The translations under genes and the position numbers were made by a program. DNA of 13,565 nt from positions 1-13,565 of the forward strand of contig CAZXYF010000075.1 of assembly GCA_964644705.1 (NCBI GenBank), written 5' to 3'. Of this stretch, positions 1 through 6,828 are shown one piece after another. Each line of letters begins with the position of its first letter. Position 1 is the stretch's first letter. Below the pieces are notes generated by a model that was not told the DNA's origin, made no database searches, and was given only the letters and a program-made list of their open reading frames with translations. The stretch comes from CAZXYF01 sp964644705. Lineage in GTDB: Bacteria; Planctomycetota; Brocadiia; SM23-32.

Positions 1-53
1 CACCCACTCGGATGAAGTAAGACAACGGTTAGGTAGTGTATCCGCGTGGGGGA

Positions 54-1088
54 TTAGAGTTCGGGGTGTTCGCGCGGGGTTTGCTGCTGTTCCTTCTCGA
101 TTTGTTCCAGCTCCTCAACGATGCGGCCGACAAGCTCTCGGAGACCATCGCCCCGTGTAGCGCTGATCGGGTAGATGGTGGCATCAAGCTCTTCGCGCAG
201 GTGCTGCAAACCCTCTTCCGCATCCGGCATATCCATCTTATTGGCGGCCACGATTTCAGGGCGATTCTGGAGAGTTTCGCTGTAAAGGGAAAGTTCCCGG
301 CGGATGGAGCGGTAGGCCTCCACCGGATCGGATTCGTCGTAGGGAGCGGCGTCCACGACGTGCACGAGGATCTGAGTGCGTTCGATATGTTTCAAAAATT
401 CATCCCCCAATCCCTTCCCCTCGTGGGCGCCTTCGATCAGACCGGGCAGGTCGGCAACGGTGAATCGTTTGTAGGTTCCGGTATCGACGATACCAAGCTG
501 GGGGTTGAGGGTGGTGAAGGGGTAGGATGCAACGCGCGGATGAGCGGCGCTCATGTGTGACAGCAGGGTGGATTTGCCGGCGTTTGGTTGCCCGATGAGT
601 CCCACCTCCGCAATCAGTTTCAGTTCAAGACGCAGGTTACGATCTTCGCCTTCGGTGCCTTCTTCATATTTGGTGGGGGCCTGATTGGTGCTGGTCGCGA
701 AGTGGGTGTTGCCTTTGCCGCCCTGCCCGCCTTCCGCCACGACAACCCGCTGACCATCTTCGGTTAAATCACGAAGGGGGAGGTCCGTATCCTGATCTAT
801 GACGATGGTGCCCACCGGCACACGGACGAAGACGTCTTCCCCATCGGCTCCGTCCTTTTCTTTGGACTGACCATCCTGACCATCTTCGGCAATGTACTGT
901 TTCTGGCTGACCAGATCGAGTAAGGTGCCCAGGTTCTCATCGGCTTCGACTATCACCTGGCCTCCATCACCGCCATCCCCACCGTTGGGCCCCCCTTTGG
1001 GATTAAATTTTTCCCGGCGAAAACTCGCGCAGCCGTCTCCGCCGTCGCCAGCTTTTACGTATATTTCGGCTTCATCAACAAAATGCAC
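54..1088 (-). CDS. obg: Obg/CgtA family ribosome-assembly GTPase
   Basis: This is a 344-residue Obg GTPase, a cytoplasmic protein that binds the 50S subunit and acts in late ribosome assembly and the stringent response. Residues 1-158 form the glycine-rich Obg fold (repeated GGDGG/GGxGG turns near 15-43 and 119-126). The G domain follows: P-loop GQPNAGKST at 166-174, YPFTT switch I at 189-193, DLPG at 213-216, NKMD at 283-286, SA of G5 at 309-310. It ends at about residue 344, so it lacks the variable C-terminal OCT domain of Bacillus Obg (about 430 residues); a short acidic/glutamine-rich tail replaces it. The start codon is GTG, with GGAG 8 bases upstream. It lies 106 bases downstream of rpmA, and a hairpin sits in that gap. 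The 53 bases beyond its stop show no gene. Confidence 0.97.
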   Translation of the reverse strand: MHFVDEAEIYVKAGDGGDGCASFRREKFNPKGGPNGGDGGDGGQVIVEADENLGTLLDLVSQKQYIAEDGQDGQSKEKDGADGEDVFVRVPVGTIVIDQDTDLPLRDLTEDGQRVVVAEGGQGGKGNTHFATSTNQAPTKYEEGTEGEDRNLRLELKLIAEVGLIGQPNAGKSTLLSHMSAAHPRVASYPFTTLNPQLGIVDTGTYKRFTVADLPGLIEGAHEGKGLGDEFLKHIERTQILVHVVDAAPYDESDPVEAYRSIRRELSLYSETLQNRPEIVAANKMDMPDAEEGLQHLREELDATIYPISATRGDGLRELVGRIVEELEQIEKEQQQTPREHPEL

Positions 1089-1126
1089 GTTTGATCTCCG
1101 ATAGGTTGGATGGCGATACTGAACTC

Positions 1127-1163
1127 AAAAACAGAAGGCCCTCCAGTTCCCACTGGACGGCCT
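1127..1163 (-). terminator. Hairpin between rpmA and obg, probable intrinsic terminator/attenuator
   Basis: Read on the minus strand, the arms AGGCCGTCCAGT and ACTGGAGGGCCT pair over 12 bases with one G-G mismatch around a GGGA loop (stem 1136-1163). CTG and then a run of five T (1127-1131) follow. This matches a Rho-independent terminator with a short U run set slightly away from the stem. Because obg follows with its own ribosome binding site and I see no strong promoter in the gap, partial read-through (attenuation) is the likelier role. That role is inferred; the hairpin is seen directly. Confidence 0.75.
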
Positions 1164-1194
1164 CAGTATCAATCTCATTATGGTCAGACGAGTT

Positions 1195-1437
1195 TTATTC
1201 CGGCATGACATGGACTTGTTTGTTCGGGGTGAAATGTACGACCCCATCAGCCTTGGCAAACAACGTGTAATCGCTGCCGCAACCTACGTTATGGCCGGGA
1301 TGGAACTTGGTTCCGACCTGACGCACGATGATTGAACCAGCCCGGACTCGCTCCCCGCCGTAGGCTTTGACACCACGGTATTGCGGGTTGCTATCCCGGA
1401 CATTACGTACCGAGCCTTGTGCTTTCTTATGAGCCAT
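1195..1437 (-). CDS. rpmA: 50S ribosomal protein L27
   Basis: This is an 80-residue bL27, whose N-terminal tail reaches the peptidyl-transferase centre of the 50S subunit. The start MAHKKAQGSVRNVRDSNP and the core IIVRQVGTKFHPG followed by TLFAKADGVV are family signatures. The protein starts directly at MAHKK, so there is no N-terminal extension of the kind cleaved by Prp in Firmicutes. The usual glycine pair after MAHKK is AQ here, a mild departure. The start is fixed by AGGAGG six bases upstream of ATG; this site overlaps the rplU TAG stop, so the two genes are translationally coupled (gap 9 bases). The gene ends before a strong hairpin. Confidence 0.97.
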   Translation of the reverse strand: MAHKKAQGSVRNVRDSNPQYRGVKAYGGERVRAGSIIVRQVGTKFHPGHNVGCGSDYTLFAKADGVVHFTPNKQVHVMPE

Positions 1438-1446
1438 CGTAGCCTC

Positions 1447-1761
1447 CTATTCGGGTTGAATCTCTTGTATCTTGACGCGTGTATAATCCTGCCGGTGACC
1501 GATTTTGGATTGTGACGGTCCTTTGTAACGCACGCTGACGATTTTTGGCCCGCGTTCATGAGCCACAACTTCGCCTTTGACGTGCGCACCATCGACGGTT
1601 GGCTGCCCGACGAGCGGTTCTTGATCTTCTTCGCCGCTGATCATCAGCACGCGATCAAACTCAACCGGCTCTCCTTCAGGGATGTCGAGCCGGTCCATCT
1701 GTAAATCTTCGCCTAAAACGGCCTTATACTGCTGTCCTTTATGGTCGATAACCGCATACAT
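1447..1761 (-). CDS. rplU: 50S ribosomal protein L21
   Basis: This is a 104-residue bL21, a 50S protein that binds 23S rRNA. MYAVIDHKGQQYKA at the start and KIGHRQDYTRVKI near residues 86-98 are the family hallmarks; length is normal. It is first in the rplU-rpmA-obg cluster, an order conserved across bacteria. ATG is preceded only by a weak AAGG about 14 bases away, so the ribosome binding site is poor, which is unusual for a ribosomal protein gene. A strong promoter at 1804-1832 predicts a leader of roughly 35 bases. Confidence 0.97.
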   Translation of the reverse strand: MYAVIDHKGQQYKAVLGEDLQMDRLDIPEGEPVEFDRVLMISGEEDQEPLVGQPTVDGAHVKGEVVAHERGPKIVSVRYKGPSQSKIGHRQDYTRVKIQEIQPE

Positions 1762-1803
1762 AGTGCTTAAAAGCCTTTTTGGGGGAAATCGAAACGGATC
1801 TGT

Positions 1804-1832
1804 AGTATATACCAGCAGGGGAGAACGTGCAA
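1804..1832 (-). promoter_or_regulatory. Sigma-70-type promoter of rplU-rpmA-obg
   Basis: On the minus strand a -35 box TTGCAC (1827-1832) and a -10 box TATACT (1804-1809) are separated by exactly 17 bases. Predicted transcription start is near 1797, giving a leader of about 35 bases before the rplU ATG. This is one of the best promoter matches in the window and is placed where a ribosomal-protein promoter is expected. Confidence 0.8.
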
Positions 1833-2084
1833 GCGAACGATATGCTCACGCGGCAATACGGTTCACCTGGCAAGCTCCCCTAAATATGTCGAGGCCATGG
1901 ATCTAACCTCTTTGTCCTTGTCTTTGCCTTCGCCCGCCTTTCTATCGGGGCTGAGACCGCCAAAAAAACAACGGCAGATGTTTGGTAAAGACGAAGGCGA
2001 AGAGAAAGATATATAGATCCCGAATTGTTGTTTTGGGCAGATCTGCCGGGAAACAAAAACCGCTACGAACTGTATAATTGCTGG
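1833..2084. other. Intergenic region with imperfect inverted repeat and palindrome
   Basis: This is the part of the gap between the rplU promoter and the end of the 2085 gene. It has a perfect 12-base palindrome GGCAGATCTGCC (2036-2047). It also has an imperfect inverted repeat whose arms at 1921-1934 and 1996-2009 match at 12 of 14 positions, with about 61 bases between. The minus strand carries a purine-rich tract near 1910-1935. No U run follows either structure, so I do not call a terminator. No gene is supported here. Confidence 0.5.
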
Positions 2085-3041
2085 TCAGTCTTCGATCACG
2101 GGGTTGGGGACGAAATCGCCACGGCAATCTTTCAGATAATTCAAAGATTTGACCTGGCCGCTCATCTCCAGCTCACCGTTCATCACCGGATCGTGCCATC
2201 CTTCGATGTCGATGCTACCGGTGAATCCGCCCTGTCGCAGATCCGAGATGATGTCGGTCCAGTCGCTGTCGCCGTATCCCGGTGTGCGGTGATAGGCGAA
2301 AGGGGGCACCGCCTGAGTTTTGCCGGGCAGCGCAACATCGGCATGCATGGATGAGTGGACGCCGTATTTGCGAACCACATCCCAGTGGATGGTGGCGTCT
2401 TTGCCGTGGACGTGGAAGATCTTGTGGACCCAGTTTCGCAGCTGAGGCATGGGATCGATCAGACTCACCATCTGGTGGCATGGCTCCCACTCGAGTCCCA
2501 GATTATCCATCGGGACCGCATCGAACATCATTTCCCACGCGGTGGGATTGTGGGCGATATTCCAGTCGCCGGACTCCCACGTTCCGCCCATGTCGCAGTT
2601 TTCAAAAGCGATGCGTACGTTGTTCTCGGCTGCGCGTTCGGCCAGCGGCGTCCAGACTTCTTCGAAAGCGGGGATGCACTCGTCGATTCGTTTGCCCCGC
2701 AACCGACCGGTGAAACCGCCGACGATATCGCAGTTGAACAGGTGAGCGTTGTCGATGCATTTCTTCCACCCCTCAAGGGTTTCTCTGTCGCGGGGTTCGT
2801 CCTCCAGGGGATTCCCGAAGATGCCGAGGGATGAAATTATGGCGTCGGTGCCCTCCAGCACCTCATTCACCTCGTTGGCCAGCTTTTCAAAATTGATATC
2901 CTCGCAGCTCTGCCAGAACATGAGGCTGAAAGATTCGAAACCATGGGGCAGAATCTGGCGAATGTATTCGGGTGAATCCATTCCAGCGTTGACGAGCGTG
3001 CCAATTCTAATGTCTTTTTCCGGCGCGGTTGGTTCGGTCAT
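2085..3041 (-). CDS. Xylose-isomerase-like TIM-barrel protein (sugar phosphate isomerase/epimerase family)
   Basis: This is a 318-residue protein of the AP-endonuclease-2/xylose-isomerase-like TIM-barrel superfamily. These are soluble, metal-dependent enzymes acting on sugars, inositols or sugar acids. Candidate metal ligands in the expected order are Glu147 (IAFENCDMGG), Glu184 with His189 (GLEWEPCHQM), His212 (FHVHGKDA) and Glu280 (IDIEGWHDP), which is a near-complete set. There is no signal peptide. The start is supported by AAGGAG six bases before ATG, with a plausible promoter further up. Its substrate cannot be told from sequence, and its neighbours do not form a sugar operon. Inositol catabolism enzymes (IolE/IolI types) or a hydroxypyruvate-isomerase-like role are possible; the family is sure, the reaction is not. 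Confidence 0.88.
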   Translation of the reverse strand: MTEPTAPEKDIRIGTLVNAGMDSPEYIRQILPHGFESFSLMFWQSCEDINFEKLANEVNEVLEGTDAIISSLGIFGNPLEDEPRDRETLEGWKKCIDNAHLFNCDIVGGFTGRLRGKRIDECIPAFEEVWTPLAERAAENNVRIAFENCDMGGTWESGDWNIAHNPTAWEMMFDAVPMDNLGLEWEPCHQMVSLIDPMPQLRNWVHKIFHVHGKDATIHWDVVRKYGVHSSMHADVALPGKTQAVPPFAYHRTPGYGDSDWTDIISDLRQGGFTGSIDIEGWHDPVMNGELEMSGQVKSLNYLKDCRGDFVPNPVIED

Positions 3042-3137
3042 ACGATCTCCTTGATACTAAAACTACTCAGAGGATGTGCTCACGAAGCTCTGTGGGTAGT
3101 TGGGTAGGAAACGGATTAAGGGGAAGTCGAAGGACTC

Positions 3138-3167
3138 AGTGTAGGTGAATTGGTCAGAGACTTCCAA
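3138..3167 (-). promoter_or_regulatory. Candidate promoter of the 2085-3041 gene
   Basis: On the minus strand, TTGGAA (3162-3167) and TACACT (3138-3143) are separated by 18 bases. A start near 3131 would leave a leader of about 90 bases. The boxes overlap the end of the decayed coding stretch, and the match is moderate. Confidence 0.4.
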
Positions 3168-3354
3168 GGAGCAAATTGATTTTTCCCTCTCCCGCCATCC
3201 ATAAAGTGGAACCGTCGGGGCCGGGGACGCAGAAAGCATGGATCTGACTCTCGGGCATAACGTGTATTGTATTCATCTGGATGCCCGGCACCGAAATGCC
3301 CTTCTGCAGCTTTTCTCGGGAGACGTACACTGTATCGAGCTTGCCGTCGAACCA
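3154..3354 (-). pseudogene. Protein-like coding remnant, truncated by an in-frame TAG
   Basis: Within the 379-base gap 3042-3420, one minus-strand frame reads 66 residues from 3354 to a TGA at 3154-3156, starting WFDGKLDTVYVSREKLQKG and containing VPGPDGSTLWMAGEGK. It has ordinary protein composition and mostly G/C third positions. The same frame continues upstream past a TAG (3355-3357) as SLRQLVQKYL, back to the stop of the 3421 gene, with no ATG and no ribosome binding site. The nearest start in the open part is a GTG at 3328-3330, giving 58 residues, without a Shine-Dalgarno site. I read this as the tail of a broken gene; a short GTG-started gene, or chance, are alternatives. I do not recognise the family. 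The exact antisense frame is also open (plus strand 3238-3528), but its third-position pattern is weaker. Confidence 0.4.
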
Positions 3355-3420
3355 CTAAAGATATTTCTGCACAAGTTGCCGCAGGGAGGAAAATTGGTGA
3401 TGGACTGCCAGCGAATAGGG

Positions 3421-4023
3421 TTAGATTACAGCGGGGAGGAATTCTTTGGAAACAGCAATGATGAACAGGCCCAGGGCCACCCAGAACATGCTTTTCTCGC
3501 GATACAGAACTTCGCTCAGGTTGTATGAGGGAAAACCGATACTTTGACCGGTGGGATATGGGATCCAGCGCGGGGTGGACTGTTTATATTGCTTGTAACT
3601 CTCACCGAATTTTTTGTGGAGTAAATATTCCTCATAACGGACGATGAGCGAATAAAAACTGAAGGCAAATATCAGGTAAACGGGAAGGTACCACACGGTT
3701 TCGCAGACGATGACAAAACCGCTGACAGCCAGAATGTTTGCCAGATATATGGGATTCCGGCAGAGGGCGAAGGGACCGGTGGTGATGAGTTTTTTGGCCT
3801 TGTCCTTTCGTGTTCGGGCGGATCGGCCAATGTGTCCGATACACCACAGTCGCAGAAGACCGCCCACAAGACCCAGTATCAGACCCAGAGACCATGTCAG
3901 AAGGTCCGCCCCTGTCTCCCCCCACAGACTGAGAACGGGTAGAAGGGCGATAAACTGATAGCTGCGGTGCTGAAAAAGCCATCGACCGATTTTGACTACC
4001 GCTGGAGCGTCTTCAAAGTCCAT
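3421..4023 (-). CDS. Integral-membrane methyltransferase of the ICMT/PEMT type
   Basis: This is a 200-residue membrane protein of the isoprenylcysteine carboxyl methyltransferase/phospholipid methyltransferase-like family, which uses S-adenosylmethionine at the membrane. Hydrophobic segments lie at about 22-34, 41-62, 92-107, 111-128 and 179-194. The signature ITTGPFALCRNPIYLAN occupies 80-96, Glu131-Glu132 follow the fourth segment, and FGESYKQYKQSTPRW (139-153) closes the binding pocket. Bacterial members have mostly unknown substrates, often lipids or small membrane molecules. ATG is used, but no clear Shine-Dalgarno site precedes it. A nested inverted repeat lies 44-91 bases upstream. No operon partner is evident. 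Family confident, substrate unknown. Confidence 0.88.
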   Translation of the reverse strand: MDFEDAPAVVKIGRWLFQHRSYQFIALLPVLSLWGETGADLLTWSLGLILGLVGGLLRLWCIGHIGRSARTRKDKAKKLITTGPFALCRNPIYLANILAVSGFVIVCETVWYLPVYLIFAFSFYSLIVRYEEYLLHKKFGESYKQYKQSTPRWIPYPTGQSIGFPSYNLSEVLYREKSMFWVALGLFIIAVSKEFLPAVI

Positions 4024-4066
4024 GATTATTTACCCGGAATGAAGTATTTGTGCCGAGGTCAAATGG

Positions 4067-4114
4067 TACGTAATCTGTATTACCAGCAGGTAATGTGCAG
4101 GTTAGGATTACGTA
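4067..4114. repeat. Nested perfect inverted repeat upstream of the methyltransferase gene
   Basis: The outer arms TACGTAATC (4067-4075) and GATTACGTA (4106-4114) are perfect reverse complements. Inside them, ATTACC (4079-4084) and GGTAAT (4089-4094) form a second perfect hairpin with loop AGCA. No U run follows on either strand, so a terminator is unlikely. An RNA leader structure or a protein-binding site is possible. Confidence 0.6.
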
Positions 4115-4289
4115 TCAAATACGAACGAGGCGAGGGGGCCTGCAGAATGTTTCTTCGAACCGCGGGAAGGGCCAACGTGATGAGCGTAATACCGATACTT
4201 TTAACAATAACAGATAGAATGAGGTCCGACCAAACTATCGGGAGAAGCGCACAGCGGCGAGTGTTGAGCCAGTCGGTCCACTGGAACAT
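4080..4289 (-). CDS. Doubtful 69-residue membrane ORF
   Basis: An ATG-started frame of 69 codons fills much of the 346-base gap 4024-4369. Residues 15-44 are strongly hydrophobic (LLPIVWSDLILSVIVKSIG and onward), flanked by RR at 11-12 and 45-46, compatible with one or two membrane helices. No Shine-Dalgarno site precedes the ATG, and the stop lies inside the nested inverted repeat. I do not recognise it. It may be a small membrane protein, the remnant of a larger membrane protein, or chance. The rest of the gap holds a palindromic CCAGGGGCCCTGG run near 4338-4352 and nothing else I can support. Confidence 0.22.
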   Translation of the reverse strand: MFQWTDWLNTRRCALLPIVWSDLILSVIVKSIGITLITLALPAVRRNILQAPSPRSYLIRNPNLHITCW

Positions 4290-4369
4290 AGCAGCACGTT
4301 GCTCACGCGACTGATTCGTCGTCCCATGCTGGTACTTCCCAGGGCCCCTGGCAGTGAAGAGGCAAATCG

Positions 4370-6724
4370 CTATTGTGTGGCACCCGGATTCAGGCGTTCT
4401 TCCAGCCGCTCCAGCAGAATGCCGGCTGCTTCCTTATCCGGGATCCGCCCGCGCACTGCACTGTCGATGTCGGTCTGGGCGAAGGCCGGGACGGCGGCTC
4501 CGACACACGAGGGGCACCCATCCTCGCAGGCGCAGTCGAGAATCACGTCGTGGATCGTGTCCAGAATATCATCGAGTCGCCCCAGGCATCGTCGGGCGTA
4601 GCCCATACCGCCGGGATAGCGATCGTAGAGGAAGAGGGCGTCGCGTCCCAGGCAGCTGGAGTTTACCACCGTCCCCACGTCGCGGGGATCGCACATGACG
4701 AAGAAGGGGGCGACCTCCACCATGACGTTGGCTATGCCGATGAGTGCTTCACCAACAACCATGTCCTTTTCGTTAAGGATTTTCACGATATCTTCGGGCG
4801 GGCTGAACCACATCGCGACTGTTTCCAGGTGCTGCGGCGGGAGTTCAAGTTCTTCAAATCCCAGGCTGTCGCGGGCGTGGAACCGCACCTTTTTGAACAT
4901 CGGGATGGTGGTGGTGACGGTGACATCGCCGTAGGAACGTAATCCCCGCACATCCTCGTCCTCGATCTCCGTTTCGTCCACTTTTATGTCGGAGCTGGTG
5001 ACGGCGCGGGTGTAATAATCCAGGTCCCGCTTCTGGACGTAAGCGATCTTCTCTTCTATGTCGAGTTTATCGACGAAATACGTCTCTGCGCCATGGATAT
5101 AAACGGCATGATCGTGCAGCTGGGAGAAAGCACTGACTTCATCCATGGTGCCAATGACCTGTCCGCCGGGTTCCTCCTGAATCGTGTACACGGGTCCGGC
5201 GATGTTCCGCAGATTGACGTTGGCGGCCGGGTAGTTAGAACTGGCCCAGTACCAGGCGTCTTTGAGATGCTGGACTGATTGCTCCTCCTCCAGCAGCTCC
5301 AGAACGGTGTCGGCATAGGGTCCAAAGATCTCCGTTTCCTGCTCCTGCAGTGGCAGTTCATGCGTGGCGCAGCGGATGTGTCCGACCGAGACGTGAGGGT
5401 TATCGGGATCCACCACCGCCTGTTCCGGATTCTGGTCAAACAGGTAATCGGTGTGCATCATCAGGTACTGATCGATGGGGGAGTTCTGACCGACCAGGAA
5501 GATCATCGACTCGTCGGTGCCGCGTCCGGCCCGGCCTCCCTGCTGCCACAGGCTGGCGATGCTCCCGGGATATCCCACGATGATGCAGGCATCCAGGCTT
5601 CCGATGTCGATGCCCAGTTCCAGCGCGTTGGTGCTGGCGACCCCCAGTATGTCTTTTTCAACCAGTCTTTTTTCAATGTCGCGTCGTTCTTCCGGCAGGT
5701 AGCCGCCGCGATAGGCGTGGACCGATTCGGCCAGTTTGCGCGATTCTTTGCGCAGCAGGTCCCGGCAGCGTTTGTAGATCAGTTCCGCGGCCAGCCGTGT
5801 GCGCACGAAGGAGATCGTCTGGATTCCTTCTTTGACCAGCGTGGCCATCAGGTGAACCGCCTCCCAGAGTGGACTTTTCCGGTCCCCGCCGCTCCTCCAT
5901 TCGTCGGGGTTGCCCCGGGCGGCGCGCTCTATGGGGGGAGGGTTCCACAGAACGAAGCGTCGGGCCCCACGGGGAGCTCCGTTGTTGGTGACCACATCCA
6001 TTGGTTTGCCGGTGATGTGTTCGGCGTGCTTTTTTGGATTGGAAATTGTTGCCGAGCAGCAGACGAAACGCGGGGCGGCACCGTAATGGTCGCAGATGCG
6101 GGAAAGCCGGCGGATGACGTTGGCGACGTGGGATCCGAACACGCCGCGGTAGGCATGAATCTCGTCGATGACCACGTATTTCAGGTGAGTGAAAAACCGG
6201 TTCCAGCGCGCGTGATGGGGCAGGATCCCCTGGTGCAGCATGTCGGGGTTGGTGAGGATCACGTTCCCCTCGTTGCGGAGTTTCCGGCGCAGCCGTGTCG
6301 GCGTGTCACCGTCGTAGGTCCCGCACATGAAATCGAATCCCTCGACCGATTCATTGAACTGCCCCAGTGCCCGCAGCTGATCCTGGGCGAGGGCTTTGGT
6401 CGGATACATGTAGAGCATGGTGGACAGAGAGTTCTGGTGCAGTTCCTCGACCACCGGGATGTTGTAACAGAGCGTTTTTCCGCTGGCAGTGCCCGTCACC
6501 ACGGTGACGTTGTTCCCGTCGCGCACCGCATTGATCGCATCCGCCTGATGAGTGAAAAGCTCGTCGATGCCCTGTTTGTTCAGGGTTTTTTGCACGGGTT
6601 CGGCCAGGCCACCGTGGACTTCCCCGTAACGGGCGGGTTGGGCCGGGATCTCCTCGACGTGGTTGATCTGGGAGGCGAAATAACGCTGCGAAGTGAGCCG
6701 TTGTATAAACTGTTTCGTATCCAT
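4370..6724 (-). CDS. mrfA: MrfA/YprA-type DEXH helicase with zinc-binding DUF1998 domain (copy 2)
   Basis: This is a 784-residue superfamily 2 DNA helicase, close in length to Bacillus subtilis MrfA/YprA (about 750). Helicase motifs: LFTHQADAI (56-64), Walker A TGTASGKT (77-84), PTKAL (108-112), TNPDMLH (158-164), DEIH (187-190), SAT (224-226), TISFVRTR (303-310), ALELGIDIG (367-375) and QQGGRAGR (394-401). The C-terminal DUF1998/MZB region (about 620-745) ends with CACEDGCPSC; Cys731, 733, 737 and 740 would bind zinc. In Bacillus, MrfA translocates 3'-5' on single-stranded DNA and acts with MrfB to remove mitomycin adducts. Motif positions through residue 190 coincide exactly with those of the upstream helicase (6829-9690), showing tandem duplication. 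It has its own promoter and no Shine-Dalgarno site, so near-leaderless translation is likely. DUF1998 helicases also occur in phage defence systems (DrmB, DruE), but the neighbouring YprB favours repair. Confidence 0.9.
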   Translation of the reverse strand: MDTKQFIQRLTSQRYFASQINHVEEIPAQPARYGEVHGGLAEPVQKTLNKQGIDELFTHQADAINAVRDGNNVTVVTGTASGKTLCYNIPVVEELHQNSLSTMLYMYPTKALAQDQLRALGQFNESVEGFDFMCGTYDGDTPTRLRRKLRNEGNVILTNPDMLHQGILPHHARWNRFFTHLKYVVIDEIHAYRGVFGSHVANVIRRLSRICDHYGAAPRFVCCSATISNPKKHAEHITGKPMDVVTNNGAPRGARRFVLWNPPPIERAARGNPDEWRSGGDRKSPLWEAVHLMATLVKEGIQTISFVRTRLAAELIYKRCRDLLRKESRKLAESVHAYRGGYLPEERRDIEKRLVEKDILGVASTNALELGIDIGSLDACIIVGYPGSIASLWQQGGRAGRGTDESMIFLVGQNSPIDQYLMMHTDYLFDQNPEQAVVDPDNPHVSVGHIRCATHELPLQEQETEIFGPYADTVLELLEEEQSVQHLKDAWYWASSNYPAANVNLRNIAGPVYTIQEEPGGQVIGTMDEVSAFSQLHDHAVYIHGAETYFVDKLDIEEKIAYVQKRDLDYYTRAVTSSDIKVDETEIEDEDVRGLRSYGDVTVTTTIPMFKKVRFHARDSLGFEELELPPQHLETVAMWFSPPEDIVKILNEKDMVVGEALIGIANVMVEVAPFFVMCDPRDVGTVVNSSCLGRDALFLYDRYPGGMGYARRCLGRLDDILDTIHDVILDCACEDGCPSCVGAAVPAFAQTDIDSAVRGRIPDKEAAGILLERLEERLNPGATQ

Positions 6725-6734
6725 AGCATTCTAA

Positions 6735-6762
6735 TGTATAGTAGATCGTTCGGGCGTTGCAA
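6735..6762 (-). promoter_or_regulatory. Promoter of the second MrfA gene, implying a near-leaderless mRNA
   Basis: On the minus strand, TTGCAA (6757-6762) and TATACA (6735-6740) are separated by 16 bases. Transcription would start at about 6728-6730, only four to six bases before the ATG at 6724. The absence of any Shine-Dalgarno sequence upstream of that ATG fits this reading. Confidence 0.6.
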
Positions 6763-6828
6763 CAGGCTGGGGGGCTTCTGTTATCTCTTTTTCTGGATGT
6801 TTGCAGAAGGCAATCCGCATTTTTGCGA

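Noticed and set aside
36..560. Plus-strand open frame of 174 codons
   Set aside because: It is antisense to obg, whose GTPase motifs are unambiguous; it has no family features.
2036..2047. GGCAGATCTGCC as a terminator of the sugar isomerase gene
   Set aside because: It leaves no loop and is not followed by a T run on the minus strand.
3238..3528. Plus-strand open frame of 96 codons
   Set aside because: It is the exact antisense codon register of the minus-strand remnant and overlaps the end of the methyltransferase gene; its third-position composition is weaker and it has no ribosome site.
4338..4352. CCAGGGGCCCTGG run as a terminator of the second helicase gene
   Set aside because: The loop would be a single base and no T run follows.
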